From assembly GCF_027923385.1 (NCBI RefSeq), contig NZ_BSEC01000006.1, positions 1-64,000 of the forward strand: DNA of 64,000 nt. Reading direction: 5' to 3'. Position numbers and translations under genes: made by a program. Below are positions 44,955 through 53,523 of this stretch, piece after piece (position 1 is the stretch's first letter; every line of letters begins with the position of its first letter). The notes beneath the pieces are model-generated. The model did not search any database. It saw only the letters and a list, made by a program, of their open reading frames with translations, and was not told the origin of the DNA. Source of the DNA: Methylocystis echinoides (GTDB taxonomy: Bacteria; Pseudomonadota; Alphaproteobacteria; Rhizobiales; Beijerinckiaceae).

Positions 44955-45194
44955 CTAAAACCAGCCACGGCGCTTGAACCAGATGAGGGGCAGAATGGGG
45001 CTAAGCACGATGGCAAGCCAGGACAAAGGGTATCCCCATGTCGAGCTCAACTCCGGCATGTTCTAAAAGTTCATCCCCCAAATACCCGCCAATAGCGTCG
45101 GCGGCACGCCGACAACCGAAACGATAGTCAGGACTTTGAACAAGTCGTTCTGGTCGATCGAACTATGATCGAAGAGGCGCTCCCCGGTCAATTG
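44955..45194 (-). pseudogene. corA: CorA magnesium transporter, C-terminal remnant
   Basis: The leftward translation reads DQNDLFKVLTIVSVVGVPPT, then the signature GMN motif (GIWGMNF). A stop (TAG) interrupts it, and it continues NMPELSSTWGYPLSWLAIVL and ILPLIWFKRRGWF with a second stop at 44,955-44,957. This is the two-helix C-terminus of CorA-type Mg2+ channels. A further in-frame stop lies just upstream (45,195-45,197), and the cytoplasmic N-terminal domain is missing. The gene is thus dead, lying between the small gene at 44,688 and ietS. Confidence 0.85.
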
Positions 45195-45334
45195 TCAGGT
45201 GAAGCTCGGCTCAGATTTGAGCCAGATGGCTTGAATTGCGAGTTCAACATTCCCTTGGCGATTATGCAGGAACGATAGCTCCGACGCCTGTCGCCCACCT
45301 CGATCGACTGTATTCAAAGGTCGGCGTGTCGGTG

Positions 45335-47677
45335 CTAAGCTTGGACGCGAATCCGCTGGCGCACTCTTTCATAGAGTTGGACGTCTGCCTTTTGCAGAAG
45401 CTCGACCACGATTGCGAATTGCTGCCGATCGACATGGGTCGCCCAGCCGCTTTCGCAGCGCACGACGAGATAGTAGCTGTCGCCGTATTCTTCGACACCG
45501 CGTTTGAACGTGACAGTTGCACACTGAACGGTGCCTTTCTCGCGCAATTGCGGTCCGGGAACGAGATTGCAATTGTATCGCGGTGCAAGTTCAGGGAACG
45601 GACCGTCGTCCTTGTCACGCTTGCGATAATGATCGAAGATCAAGTCAGGCTGGCATCCGCGAACCAACCGAAAGCTCATGCCAACGCCTGCATAATCATT
45701 TCGGGTGTGACGCACCGGTGGATCGAATGCCAGCGTCACGCGAATGCAGCGCTCACCGTTTCCCCCAGCCTGAAACGCTTCCGGGATCGGAATCCGATAG
45801 ACGGCAAAATGATCGAGGGCGATCTCATCCTCGGCGTAAAGCGTGACGCGCGCGTTGTCCGAGAATGCGGCGCGTTCGAGATCCACCAGACCGTGACCGA
45901 CAATCGCCCGCGTCGCATCTGCACCAAGCAGCTGAAGCCGCTCGCTGGCGGGCGGCGGGATTTCCGCAGATCCCACAATCAGCGCCCGCACGAGATTAGC
46001 TGAGGCCTGCGGGAAGCGCGTCATGATCTGCGCGGCGCTGAAGGCAACGCGCGGCGCGGCATAGGACGTGCCTGATCCCGCCGTGAAGAGCTGATCGAGA
46101 TAGCTGTGATGCAGCGTCAGAACACCGGCGCTGCCGACGTCCTCCCCTCCCCGCAGCCGCGCGACGACGGCATCGAAAATCAGCGTGCCGCCAATCTCAA
46201 CGACGTCGGGTTTGGTTGCCCCGCCTGGTCCCGGCCCGATCCTCGAGAACGGCGCCGGCTCATGCAGGCGTGTGATGGCGCGGACGCGGACGTCGTCGGC
46301 GCGATCGGGATCGAGACCCTCACCGTGCGCGAGTGCGCCGACGGTGATGACGTTCAAGGCGCCGGCCGGCTCGAACAGCCGGTTGGCATCCTCCAGAAGA
46401 TAGCGCGGATATTCGGTCACGGCCTGTTCGAGACGATTGCCGCCGCGCGGGCTGCGATTTCCGGACGAGACGACGATGACGACGTCGAGCTCGCGCGCCA
46501 ATTCGTCGAGCGTGGCGGCCCATGTGCCGACCTTGCCGCCGTCGAAGACGCGCCGGCGGTCGGCAAGCGCGATCACGAAGACCCGACAGCCAAAGCGCTG
46601 GTACAGGGTCGCGATCGCCTCGCGCATCTGCGAGGGCACGAGGCGCCTGTCGTCAAAGCCACCTTGGTCGTTCACCACTTTCGCCGCACAAAGCCGCGCG
46701 CCGCGTTGCAATGCGCCGGCGTCGAGTTGCGCACGAAGATCGCCGAACACGGCCACACCGGCCACGCGAGTGCCATGACCCCAGACGTCCGCGGTGCCGA
46801 GATCGGCCGGTACGCCGATCGAACCGACAAGAATATCCGCCAGGAATGGGTGATCGTTGACGCCGCTGTCGATGATGCCGATCAGCGGTGCGTCATCGGC
46901 CACGGCATTCAATGGCGGCGCATCCGCCATGACCATGTCGAGCGCCTCTGCCGTGGTCACGTCCGGGGCTGGCGGCAGATCGATCGCCGCGATTTCCTCG
47001 ACCGTCAGCAACGTGCGCAGCAGCTCGCCCGTCAGACGCGCGCGAAACATGCTGATCGAGGGGCCGACATAGCGATCAAAGACATCGCCACCTCGTGCCT
47101 CGACGTAGCGGATGACATCCTCAAGCTTGCGCTCGCGGAGGCGACGTTCGCCCAGATCCCAAAGCTCGATGTCCACCAGATAGGATGTCTGCGCGACGAA
47201 ATCCTCGACATCAGCGAAACCTTCTTCCCGCAAGCGTGGTCCGATCCGATCACGCGGCTCGACCGATCCAATGCTTTCGATCCCGGAGACGAAGTTGACG
47301 TAGGGGGCGTGCTTCTGGCCAGGGGGCGGGCCGCCCTGATAGGCGTCAAGCCGCGCGCGGAAATCCCGCATGTCTTCACTCGATGCGAACAGCACGAGCG
47401 TGCGGTCCGCGTCGCTGGACAAAACCGTGAGCCCGAGCCGTTCCCACTCCTCCTCGAGCAGGGCGCCCGTCATCTGCACGCGCAGGATCAGAGACGGGTC
47501 GACAAATTCGGGCTTGCGCCGGCGTCTTTGTTCCTGGGTCGCGGTGTCGAGCTCCTCGCGCAGCTTCGTCGTGTGTTGGCCGCGATCGCGCGGTGGCGGC
47601 GGTCCGCCGCCGCCGTGCTTGCGCCGCTCGAATTGCTCGGGAAGCCGGACGAGTTCGAGGTGATCGTATCGGGCCAC
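45335..47677 (-). CDS. ietS: IetS, subtilisin-like (S8) serine protease
   Basis: A 780-residue protein with a long N-terminal region (Pro/Gly-rich at residues 20-30) and an S8 protease domain. The catalytic triad is the Asp in LIGIIDSGVNDHPF (about residue 270), the His in VWGHGTRVAGVAV, and the Ser in GSGTSYAAPRVAF (about residue 555). The C-terminal 200 residues form a separate domain of unknown fold. It starts 8 bp after the stop of the AAA ATPase gene, giving the ietA-ietS order described for the toxin-antitoxin-like stability module of Agrobacterium plasmid pTiC58, where IetS is the toxic partner. The same pair is known to protect against phages. Confidence 0.88.
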   Translation of the reverse strand: MARYDHLELVRLPEQFERRKHGGGGPPPPRDRGQHTTKLREELDTATQEQRRRRKPEFVDPSLILRVQMTGALLEEEWERLGLTVLSSDADRTLVLFASSEDMRDFRARLDAYQGGPPPGQKHAPYVNFVSGIESIGSVEPRDRIGPRLREEGFADVEDFVAQTSYLVDIELWDLGERRLRERKLEDVIRYVEARGGDVFDRYVGPSISMFRARLTGELLRTLLTVEEIAAIDLPPAPDVTTAEALDMVMADAPPLNAVADDAPLIGIIDSGVNDHPFLADILVGSIGVPADLGTADVWGHGTRVAGVAVFGDLRAQLDAGALQRGARLCAAKVVNDQGGFDDRRLVPSQMREAIATLYQRFGCRVFVIALADRRRVFDGGKVGTWAATLDELARELDVVIVVSSGNRSPRGGNRLEQAVTEYPRYLLEDANRLFEPAGALNVITVGALAHGEGLDPDRADDVRVRAITRLHEPAPFSRIGPGPGGATKPDVVEIGGTLIFDAVVARLRGGEDVGSAGVLTLHHSYLDQLFTAGSGTSYAAPRVAFSAAQIMTRFPQASANLVRALIVGSAEIPPPASERLQLLGADATRAIVGHGLVDLERAAFSDNARVTLYAEDEIALDHFAVYRIPIPEAFQAGGNGERCIRVTLAFDPPVRHTRNDYAGVGMSFRLVRGCQPDLIFDHYRKRDKDDGPFPELAPRYNCNLVPGPQLREKGTVQCATVTFKRGVEEYGDSYYLVVRCESGWATHVDRQQFAIVVELLQKADVQLYERVRQRIRVQA

Positions 47678-47684
47678 GGCGCGC

Positions 47685-48674
47685 CTAGCTCGGCGACGCG
47701 AGGCGAGACTGTCCTGCCCGGCGGCGCGCCTCGTCCTCCAAGGCGCGATTGAAGTCGCGGGCCTGCACCTGCTTACGGCGATCGATGATCATCGTCTTGA
47801 CCGCCTGGGTGCAGACGCGCTCGATCTCGGCGTAGGAATAGCCCTCCAGCGCGGCCGCATGCTGCAGCGGATCGAACGCGGTCGCGATGTTCTTGAACTT
47901 GAGCCGCAGGAAGCGGGCGATCATCGCGCGATCCGGCTTGTCGAACCAGACGACCTCGTCGAAGCGCCGCCAAACCGCCGGATCGAGGGATTGATCAAGG
48001 TTGGTCGCGGCGATCAGAAAGCCCTTCGGCTGAATATGATCGATGAACAACAGAAGGCTGTTGACGACACGGCGCAGCTCATTGTGCTCGCTCGAGTCAT
48101 CGCGCGAGCGCGCCAGCGCGTCGAACTCGTCAAAGAACAGCACGCAGGGCTGTTTCCGGGCGAACTCGAAAATCTTGCGGACATTGCCAGCCGTCTCGCC
48201 CAGGTAGGACGAGATCAGCCTATCGAGCTTGACGAGGAACAGCGGCAGACCGAGCTCGGCTGCAAAAATCTCCGCGCACAGCGTCTTGCCGCATCCCGGT
48301 GGGCCGCAGAACAGAAGCTTGGATCGGACCTTGAGGCCGTGACGCCGGATCTCGTCGGCGCGGCGAAACTCTTTGACGAGGCCGAGCAGCACCCGCACGT
48401 TCGTCGCCCCGAGCACGATATCATTGTGCGTGTGCTGCGGTTCAATCCGCTCGATGAAGTCGGCGGCTGCTTCGGGGAACGGAAGCAGGGGCGCAAGCGC
48501 CTTCGGACCGCTCGGCCGGCTTGGGCCGGCCTCAAGGGTCTTGCGCAGGCTGCGCGCCAGCACGCGGTTGTTCTTCTTTTCCTCTTCGCCGATGATTTGC
48601 TCCGCTACGGCCCGGAACTCATCGTCCCGACCGTAGCTGGCCAGCAATTTTTTCATCAACTCCCCGCGGGCCAT
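47685..48674 (-). CDS. ietA: IetA, AAA-family ATPase partner of IetS
   Basis: A 329-residue AAA ATPase. Walker A is LLFCGPPGCGKTLCAEIFAA, Walker B is CVLFFDEFDALARSR, the sensor-1 strand is GFLIAATNLDQSLDP, and the arginine finger region is AVWRRFDEVVWF. The N-terminal 90 residues are helical and charged. It precedes ietS by 7 bp and is probably the antitoxin/regulator. The ATG at 48,674 gives MARGELMKKLLASYG. IetA and IetS together ensure plasmid stability and incompatibility or phage defence in related bacteria; that both activities hold here is inference. Confidence 0.9.
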   Translation of the reverse strand: MARGELMKKLLASYGRDDEFRAVAEQIIGEEEKKNNRVLARSLRKTLEAGPSRPSGPKALAPLLPFPEAAADFIERIEPQHTHNDIVLGATNVRVLLGLVKEFRRADEIRRHGLKVRSKLLFCGPPGCGKTLCAEIFAAELGLPLFLVKLDRLISSYLGETAGNVRKIFEFARKQPCVLFFDEFDALARSRDDSSEHNELRRVVNSLLLFIDHIQPKGFLIAATNLDQSLDPAVWRRFDEVVWFDKPDRAMIARFLRLKFKNIATAFDPLQHAAALEGYSYAEIERVCTQAVKTMIIDRRKQVQARDFNRALEDEARRRAGQSRLASPS

Positions 48675-48784
48675 GGCTCTGCTTTACTTTCTCCTGTTGG
48701 GCGAATCATAACCGCAAATGCAGCGTTTCACGATGGGGTTACTGCCCGATTTAAACAACGCAAATCACCATCGTCGGGCGACAT

Positions 48785-48833
48785 CTAAAGCACCCCCCAC
48801 GCCCGATACCTGTCTCTGCCGGTCGCCTCCCGC
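48785..48833 (+). repeat. Direct repeat, right copy (49 bp)
   Basis: Right copy of the repeat at 44,688-44,736; it forms the 3' end of the RHE_PE00001 gene. Confidence 0.88.
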
Positions 48834-50002
48834 AGACCGAGCTCCCCGACCAGGTCCTGGGCGGCGCGTGGCGTGATCCTCAGCTCCTGCGCGATCATGC
48901 CGGCCGAGACGATCGGCCGGGCCAACACATAGTCGATCAGCGCCGGCAGCCGGGAGGTGGAGCGGCGGCCGGCGAGCTTGCGGGCCAGCAGGGTGCGGGC
49001 AGTCTGCCAACGGTCGTGATCCTTGAGACCGGCCTCGGCCGCGGCCGCGATCGCCTCCAACTGAACGGCGAGGCGGGAGGCCGCGTCGCGTGGCCGCCGC
49101 CGCTCGCGCGGGATCGCTTTCAGGCCGTCATGGAGGCAAGGCAGGTGCGAGCGCGCCTTTCCCCGCGCCCGCAGCAGCGCGGCGGCGAGCAGCCGGCCGA
49201 GCCATGGCGCGTGCTGTAGCGGGTCCAGCGCGTGCCACGCGTCGGCGGCGATCGCCGTCGCCAGCGCCGGCGGCAGGTTGCGTGTCTGGTCCACGACCGC
49301 TCGCCATGCGTCGAGACGTTCATCTTCGTCCCAGTCGAGATCGTAGACCAGCGGGTCTCGCTCGGGTCGCTTCGGGCGCCGATCGGTTGTCTCGCCGGCC
49401 AGCGTGCGGTCGGCTTGGGCGATCGCGGCGTCGACGGCCGCGAAGATGTCGGCCATCCGGTCGTCGGCTGGGGCCACGCGAAACCGCTCGGGCGCATCCG
49501 CCTCACTGTCTTCGTCTTCGCGATCGCGCACCTCATCCTCTTCCTCATTCCGGTTGCCGCGTTCCTCCTCCCGGTCGCCCTGCTCTCCCCTGCCCCGCAG
49601 CCCGGCCAGGCCGGCCACCGACAGCGCCCAGTCGGGCTTGGCGTCGGCGATGCGCCGTCGCGTTCGCAGAACGGCGTGGGCGCGCGTGAGCTCGTGGGTC
49701 GGGGCGCGGACGTCCATGCCGGCGTCGTGGAGGACGAGATCGTCGAGATGGACGAGCTCGCCTTCCAGCCACAGGGCGGCAGCGGCGTCTGAGAAGTGGG
49801 TCCGGGCGATCCAGCCGTCGCGGACCGGGCTCCTGGCCAGCCGCTCGTCGAGGCGGGCCAGCGCGTCTTCGGCCGCCGCGAGCGGGCCGGCGATCTGGCT
49901 CCAAGGTAGCGGATCCGGGATCTGGTAGGCGGAGGGCAAGGTCTTGATAACCTTAACGTGAATCGGTGAAACGGAAGCTATCACGGCGTTGGCTTCCGTC
50001 AT
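48785..50002 (-). CDS. RHE_PE00001 family protein (DUF1612, C-terminal HTH)
   Basis: A 405-residue protein of the RHE_PE00001 type, common on rhizobial plasmids. The N-terminal domain has LPWSQIAGPLAAAEDALARL, then DAAAALWLEGELVHLDDLVL and DAGMDVRAPTHELTRAHAVL. A very acidic/Arg stretch (about residues 145-170) separates it from a helical C-terminal part with a helix-turn-helix (SAGMIAQELRITPRAAQDLV). The fold partly resembles Fic-like proteins, but I see no active-site motif. The ATG at 50,002 is followed upstream by a 12-bp inverted repeat that may be its own operator. The function is unknown. Confidence 0.85.
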   Translation of the reverse strand: MTEANAVIASVSPIHVKVIKTLPSAYQIPDPLPWSQIAGPLAAAEDALARLDERLARSPVRDGWIARTHFSDAAAALWLEGELVHLDDLVLHDAGMDVRAPTHELTRAHAVLRTRRRIADAKPDWALSVAGLAGLRGRGEQGDREEERGNRNEEEDEVRDREDEDSEADAPERFRVAPADDRMADIFAAVDAAIAQADRTLAGETTDRRPKRPERDPLVYDLDWDEDERLDAWRAVVDQTRNLPPALATAIAADAWHALDPLQHAPWLGRLLAAALLRARGKARSHLPCLHDGLKAIPRERRRPRDAASRLAVQLEAIAAAAEAGLKDHDRWQTARTLLARKLAGRRSTSRLPALIDYVLARPIVSAGMIAQELRITPRAAQDLVGELGLREATGRDRYRAWGVL

Positions 50003-50028
50003 AGCGATGCCTTCTGGCGCATGCTTCT

Positions 50029-50059
50029 CACTATCGATAACTAACCCTTATCGATAGTG
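50029..50059. promoter_or_regulatory. Perfect 12-bp inverted repeat (likely operator)
   Basis: CACTATCGATAA, spacer CTAACCC, TTATCGATAGTG. It lies 27 bp upstream of the RHE_PE00001 start. The remaining 140 bp up to the toxin gene hold nothing recognisable. Confidence 0.7.
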
Positions 50060-50202
50060 TTGGACACCCGTACGCAAATCAGCGATTCTGGCGGTCCTCA
50101 GCCCGGAAAATCACGCCACCCGGCGCTCAGATCGACGAGAGGACGCCACCGCTGCCAGCCCCCTCCCCTCTTCCGGAAGCCCTCGGCCGCCGGCGGCGGC
50201 CA

Positions 50203-50649
50203 TCACTCGGTCCGCGGCACGCTTCGGTGCGGCGCGCTGGTTGTGACCTCGCCACGCGCGATCGCCACGAAGCGGCGCTTGACCTCGGCGAAAAGGCCCG
50301 GCGTCAGAGCGCCGTAGTAGCCGCTATCCGTATCGATGTTGCGCAGGTCCGGCCCCGGCCAGGTGAAGCGGTTGCTTTCGGTCAGCACGATCCAGGAGCG
50401 CTCGTCGTCGAGCCGCAGGCGGCTCTTGACCTCTGCCGGGATCTCGATCGCATCGGCCGGGTTCGCCGGCGGCGTGTGCGTGATCGGCAGGACGCGCACG
50501 ATCGGCGCGCCCTCCTCCGTCGTCATGACGATCGCCAGCACCAGGCAGGGCCGGTCCTTGTCGCCCTCCTCTCGGCCCTCGCGGTGCTGCCAGTCCCACA
50601 AATAGGCGTAGCGGAAAACCCAGCCGAGCCTGATCTCTGTTGGCAGCAC
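50203..50649 (-). CDS. PemK/MazF-like toxin candidate
   Basis: A 148-residue protein of the type often listed as a growth inhibitor of the PemK/MazF fold: IRLGWVFRYAYLWDWQHREG, the DKDRPCLVLAIVM strand, VLPITHTPPANPADAIEIPA and SWIVLTESNRFTWPGPDLRN. The pattern of an Arg-Pro after a charged loop and the ITHTP strand fits MazF-like endoribonucleases, though catalytic residues are not certain. It begins 3 bp after the stop of a Phd/YefM-like antitoxin, so the two form a toxin-antitoxin operon. Confidence 0.65.
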   Translation of the reverse strand: MLPTEIRLGWVFRYAYLWDWQHREGREEGDKDRPCLVLAIVMTTEEGAPIVRVLPITHTPPANPADAIEIPAEVKSRLRLDDERSWIVLTESNRFTWPGPDLRNIDTDSGYYGALTPGLFAEVKRRFVAIARGEVTTSAPHRSVPRTE

Positions 50650-50652
50650 GCC

Positions 50653-50922
50653 TCAGCCGGCCGTTTGCTTCGCTGCGGTGCCGACCTGGTCGGGATCCGG
50701 CGTCATCTCGGCGGCCTCGACTGCGGCGATCTCGGCCTCGCTCAGGTCGATGGTGCGCTGGACGCGGCGGTCGCGCTTCGACAGGCGGACGAAGTCCTCG
50801 TAGGCCATCAGCACGGTGCGCGGGCGGCCGTTCTTGGTGATCACCACCGGCTCGCGCACGGCGGCGTCCTGATAGGCGCCGAAATTCTTGGAGACCTCGG
50901 CGGCAGTCACGGTGGAAGCCAT
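50653..50922 (-). CDS. Phd/YefM-family antitoxin
   Basis: An 89-residue antitoxin. The N-terminal Phd/YefM fold reads TVTAAEVSKNFGAYQDAAVR, then EPVVITKNGRPRTVLMAYED. The C-terminus is acidic and probably disordered until the toxin binds. The ATG at 50,922 has AAGGAG upstream. It would repress its own promoter with the toxin as co-repressor. Phd-type proteins can partner with toxins of several folds; here the partner is PemK/MazF-like. Confidence 0.9.
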   Translation of the reverse strand: MASTVTAAEVSKNFGAYQDAAVREPVVITKNGRPRTVLMAYEDFVRLSKRDRRVQRTIDLSEAEIAAVEAAEMTPDPDQVGTAAKQTAG

Positions 50923-50984
50923 GATCGGTTCTCCTTTGTTCCGGAATATACGGAAATCCCGTTAATCCCGCAAGAGGCTACGCC

Positions 50985-52079
50985 ATGACCCGTTCCGCGG
51001 TCCGCCTGCCCGACGCAGCCTCCGTGCAGGTCGCCTTGGCCGAGCTCGACCCGACCTCGGCCGATGCGGCCCTTGTCCCCGCGCTCTCCGCCGCCTTTCC
51101 GGGTTTCGACTTCAGCCTCGCCCATGTCGACGACGAATATTGGCGCGACACCCGGTCAGTCATCCGACCAGACGGGATGTGGATCGGCGAACTCCGACCG
51201 TGGATGACGGCCGAGCTCGCCAAAGACGGCGGCGACGTCAAGGCGGTCTGGACGCGCCTCAGGGAAACCGACCTGCAGATCACCGAGTGGCGCGGCACCA
51301 GCGCCTTCGTCTTCGCACCGACAGGCCCCGCAGCCGCCGACTACATCCAGATCGCACTCGGCCGCGAGATCGAGTGGCGCGCCGGTCCCATCGTCAACCC
51401 GGACTACCGCCCATGGGGCGAGGAGGAACTGCTCGATCCCGGCTGGCCTCGAGATAAGCCGCTGCCCGACTCGGCTCGCCTCGTCGGCCCCGTCTACCGC
51501 CTGCTCGACCGCGCCGGCGGGGCCTTCGTCCACGTCCGCAGTTTCCTTGACCGCTGCGACCGCGTGGAGCGCGAAAAGCGCGAGGCCAAGCGTCCCGAGA
51601 TGGAGCGGCGCGTCGTCCGGGAGACCGGACCGCACGGCGTGACGCGCGAAACCCCGTTTCTTGAGCTGGTGCCGGACTATTTCGAGTTTGTGCCGCGCGA
51701 GGTGAGGTTCTTCCGGGACTGGGAAGCCTCAAGCGCGGGCGCCCAGCGCGTCTTCACGCACTGGGCGCTCGACGCTCGCGATTACACCCACAAAGGCGAG
51801 CGCGAGGTCGGCTTCATTCCTCGCCCATTGAAGATGCCGAGTGACCGCTTGCTCATGACGCCTGAGACGACCGTTCATCAATTGATGGATCGCATCGAGG
51901 CGATCGATCGTGAGATCGCCCTGCCCTTCGGCTGGTTCTTTCTCATGACGCACGGCCACTGGGTGGAGGCCGATGTCGGTCTCGCGATCGCGGACGCCCT
52001 CAAGGCCCAGCGGGTGCGCTTGCCCGATCCGGACGCCGCCGTGCTTTTGTGCTGGGCCGAACAGACCTACGGCTTCTGA
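50985..52079 (+). CDS. Hypothetical protein (364 aa) before an integrase
   Basis: A 364-residue, soluble, Trp- and Arg-rich protein that I do not recognise. Distinct parts are VDDEYWRDTRSVIRPDGMWI, ADYIQIALGREIEWRAGPIV, VPDYFEFVPREVRFFRDWEA and ALPFGWFFLMTHGHWVEADV. There is no transmembrane segment or nucleotide-binding motif. Base composition matches its neighbours. The integrase gene follows after 7 bp on the same strand, and the Phd/PemK-like pair is divergent across 62 bp. Co-location with an integrase suggests it is part of the same mobile unit. Confidence 0.7.
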   Translation: MTRSAVRLPDAASVQVALAELDPTSADAALVPALSAAFPGFDFSLAHVDDEYWRDTRSVIRPDGMWIGELRPWMTAELAKDGGDVKAVWTRLRETDLQITEWRGTSAFVFAPTGPAAADYIQIALGREIEWRAGPIVNPDYRPWGEEELLDPGWPRDKPLPDSARLVGPVYRLLDRAGGAFVHVRSFLDRCDRVEREKREAKRPEMERRVVRETGPHGVTRETPFLELVPDYFEFVPREVRFFRDWEASSAGAQRVFTHWALDARDYTHKGEREVGFIPRPLKMPSDRLLMTPETTVHQLMDRIEAIDREIALPFGWFFLMTHGHWVEADVGLAIADALKAQRVRLPDPDAAVLLCWAEQTYGF

Positions 52080-52086
52080 GGTCACC

Positions 52087-53256
52087 ATGGACGATATCGT
52101 CAAACGCCGATCCCTCGACGCCGAATCGCAACGCGCCCTCGAGCTCGACACGCTGTCGGCCATCCTGCCGATGGACCGGCGCGATCGGCTGGCGCAGCTG
52201 CTCACCGACGACGACGTCGCGACGCTGAAGCATCTCGCCAAGGAAGGCATGGGCGAGAACAGCCTTCGCGCGCTCACGTCGGATCTTGCCTATCTCGAAG
52301 CCTGGGCGCTCGCGGCCACCGGCGAGCCGCTGGCGTGGCCCACGACGGAGGCGCTCGCGTTGAAGTTCGTCGCGCATCATCTGTGGGACCCGGAAAAGCG
52401 CGCGGGCGATCCGCGCCACGGCATGCCGGCCAACGTCGCAGCCGAACTGCACGCCGAAGGCCTGTTGCGAAGCGAGGGGCCGCATGCACCGAATACGGTG
52501 AAGCGGCGCCTTGCAAGCTGGGGGACGCTGCATCGCTGGAAGGGGATCGAAAGTCCGCTCACCGCGCCCAGCCTGCGCTCGGCTGTGCGACTGGCGGTGC
52601 GCGCTTCGCCGCGGCCGCGGCGCCGCAAGAGCAAGCGCGCCGTGACGCGCGACGTCCTCGACCGGCTGACGGCGACCTGCACGACGGATCGGCTGGCCGA
52701 CACGCGCGACCTCGCCATCCTGCTGCTGGCCTTCGCCTCCGGCGGGCGGCGGCGCAGCGAGGTGGCGCGGCTGCGGGTCGATCAGCTGAGCGACAAACCC
52801 GGCGTTCCGCTTGATCCGCTCGATCCGAATTCGCCGACGCTGCCGTGCATCTCGATCCAGCTCGGTCGCACGAAAACCGGCGACGCCGATGACGAGGGGA
52901 GGGTGTTCCTGGTCGGCCCGCCGGTCGAGGCCTTGCGGGAGTGGCTCGATCGAGCTGATATCCGGAAAGGCGCGATCTTCCGCGCGATCGACCGTTGGGA
53001 GGCGCTCGAGGAGCGCGCGCTGACCCCCCAATCGATCAATCTGATCGTCAAGCGGCGCTGCACGATGGCTGAGCTCGACCCCAAAGAGTTCGCTGCGCAT
53101 GGATTGCGGGCAGGGTACCTCACCGAAGCGGCGCGCCAGGGCATTGGCTTGCCCGAGGCAATGCAGCAGTCGCAGCATCGGTCTGTGCAGCAGGCTGCGA
53201 GCTATTACAACGAGGCAGAGCGCGCGCAGGGCAGGGCGGCCCGTCTTGGGATCTAG
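52087..53256 (+). CDS. Tyrosine-type integrase/recombinase
   Basis: A 389-residue tyrosine recombinase. The N-terminal core-binding domain (residues 60-160) has ALTSDLAYLEAWALAATGEP. The catalytic domain starts near 185 with LTATCTTDRLADTRDLAILL. It shows the first Arg in SGGRRRSEVARLRVDQL, the H-x-x-R box in FAAHGLRAGYLTEAARQ, and the terminal SQHRSVQQAASYYNEAERAQ with His/Arg and the nucleophilic Tyr in SYYNEA. The ATG at 52,087 follows GAGGTCACC. Its product could act on plasmid multimers or on the region downstream where repABC starts. The target is unknown. Confidence 0.93.
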   Translation: MDDIVKRRSLDAESQRALELDTLSAILPMDRRDRLAQLLTDDDVATLKHLAKEGMGENSLRALTSDLAYLEAWALAATGEPLAWPTTEALALKFVAHHLWDPEKRAGDPRHGMPANVAAELHAEGLLRSEGPHAPNTVKRRLASWGTLHRWKGIESPLTAPSLRSAVRLAVRASPRPRRRKSKRAVTRDVLDRLTATCTTDRLADTRDLAILLLAFASGGRRRSEVARLRVDQLSDKPGVPLDPLDPNSPTLPCISIQLGRTKTGDADDEGRVFLVGPPVEALREWLDRADIRKGAIFRAIDRWEALEERALTPQSINLIVKRRCTMAELDPKEFAAHGLRAGYLTEAARQGIGLPEAMQQSQHRSVQQAASYYNEAERAQGRAARLGI

Positions 53257-53364
53257 TGCGAGGACCGCTCACAGTGCGAAATCGCGCGAACCTGCGGTAA
53301 AGGGGCGCCTCGTCCTGGTCGATCGGTTCGTGCTGAAGTCGATGGACGTGGCTACGAAGGGAAA

Positions 53365-53380
53365 GTTCTCAGCTGAGAAC
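53365..53380. promoter_or_regulatory. repABC parS site (perfect)
   Basis: GTTCTCAGCTGAGAAC, a 16-bp perfect palindrome fitting the repABC centromere pattern GTTNNCNGCNGNNAAC. It is bound by RepB to segregate the plasmid. It lies about 350 bp upstream of repA. Confidence 0.88.
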
Positions 53381-53507
53381 TTCAGCGGTACCCTCCTTGC
53401 CCAAGGTTGCTGCAAAGGCCCGCTCTCGGCGCGTCACCATTCGCCGCGCAGTCCGAAACACGCTAACAGCTTTCGGCTATCCCGCCTATCGATCGTCTAA
53501 CGGGAAA

Positions 53508-53523
53508 GTTCTCAGGTGAGAAC
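53508..53523. promoter_or_regulatory. Second parS-like site
   Basis: GTTCTCAGGTGAGAAC; differs from the perfect parS at one central base (GG for GC). Both copies are preceded by GGGAAA. The rest of the 470 bp between the integrase and repA contains no gene; it should hold the repA promoter. Confidence 0.8.

Noticed and set aside
46106..47752. A 548-codon open frame on the plus strand across ietS
   Set aside because: Antisense to the S8 protease with intact catalytic triad; the product is not protein-like.
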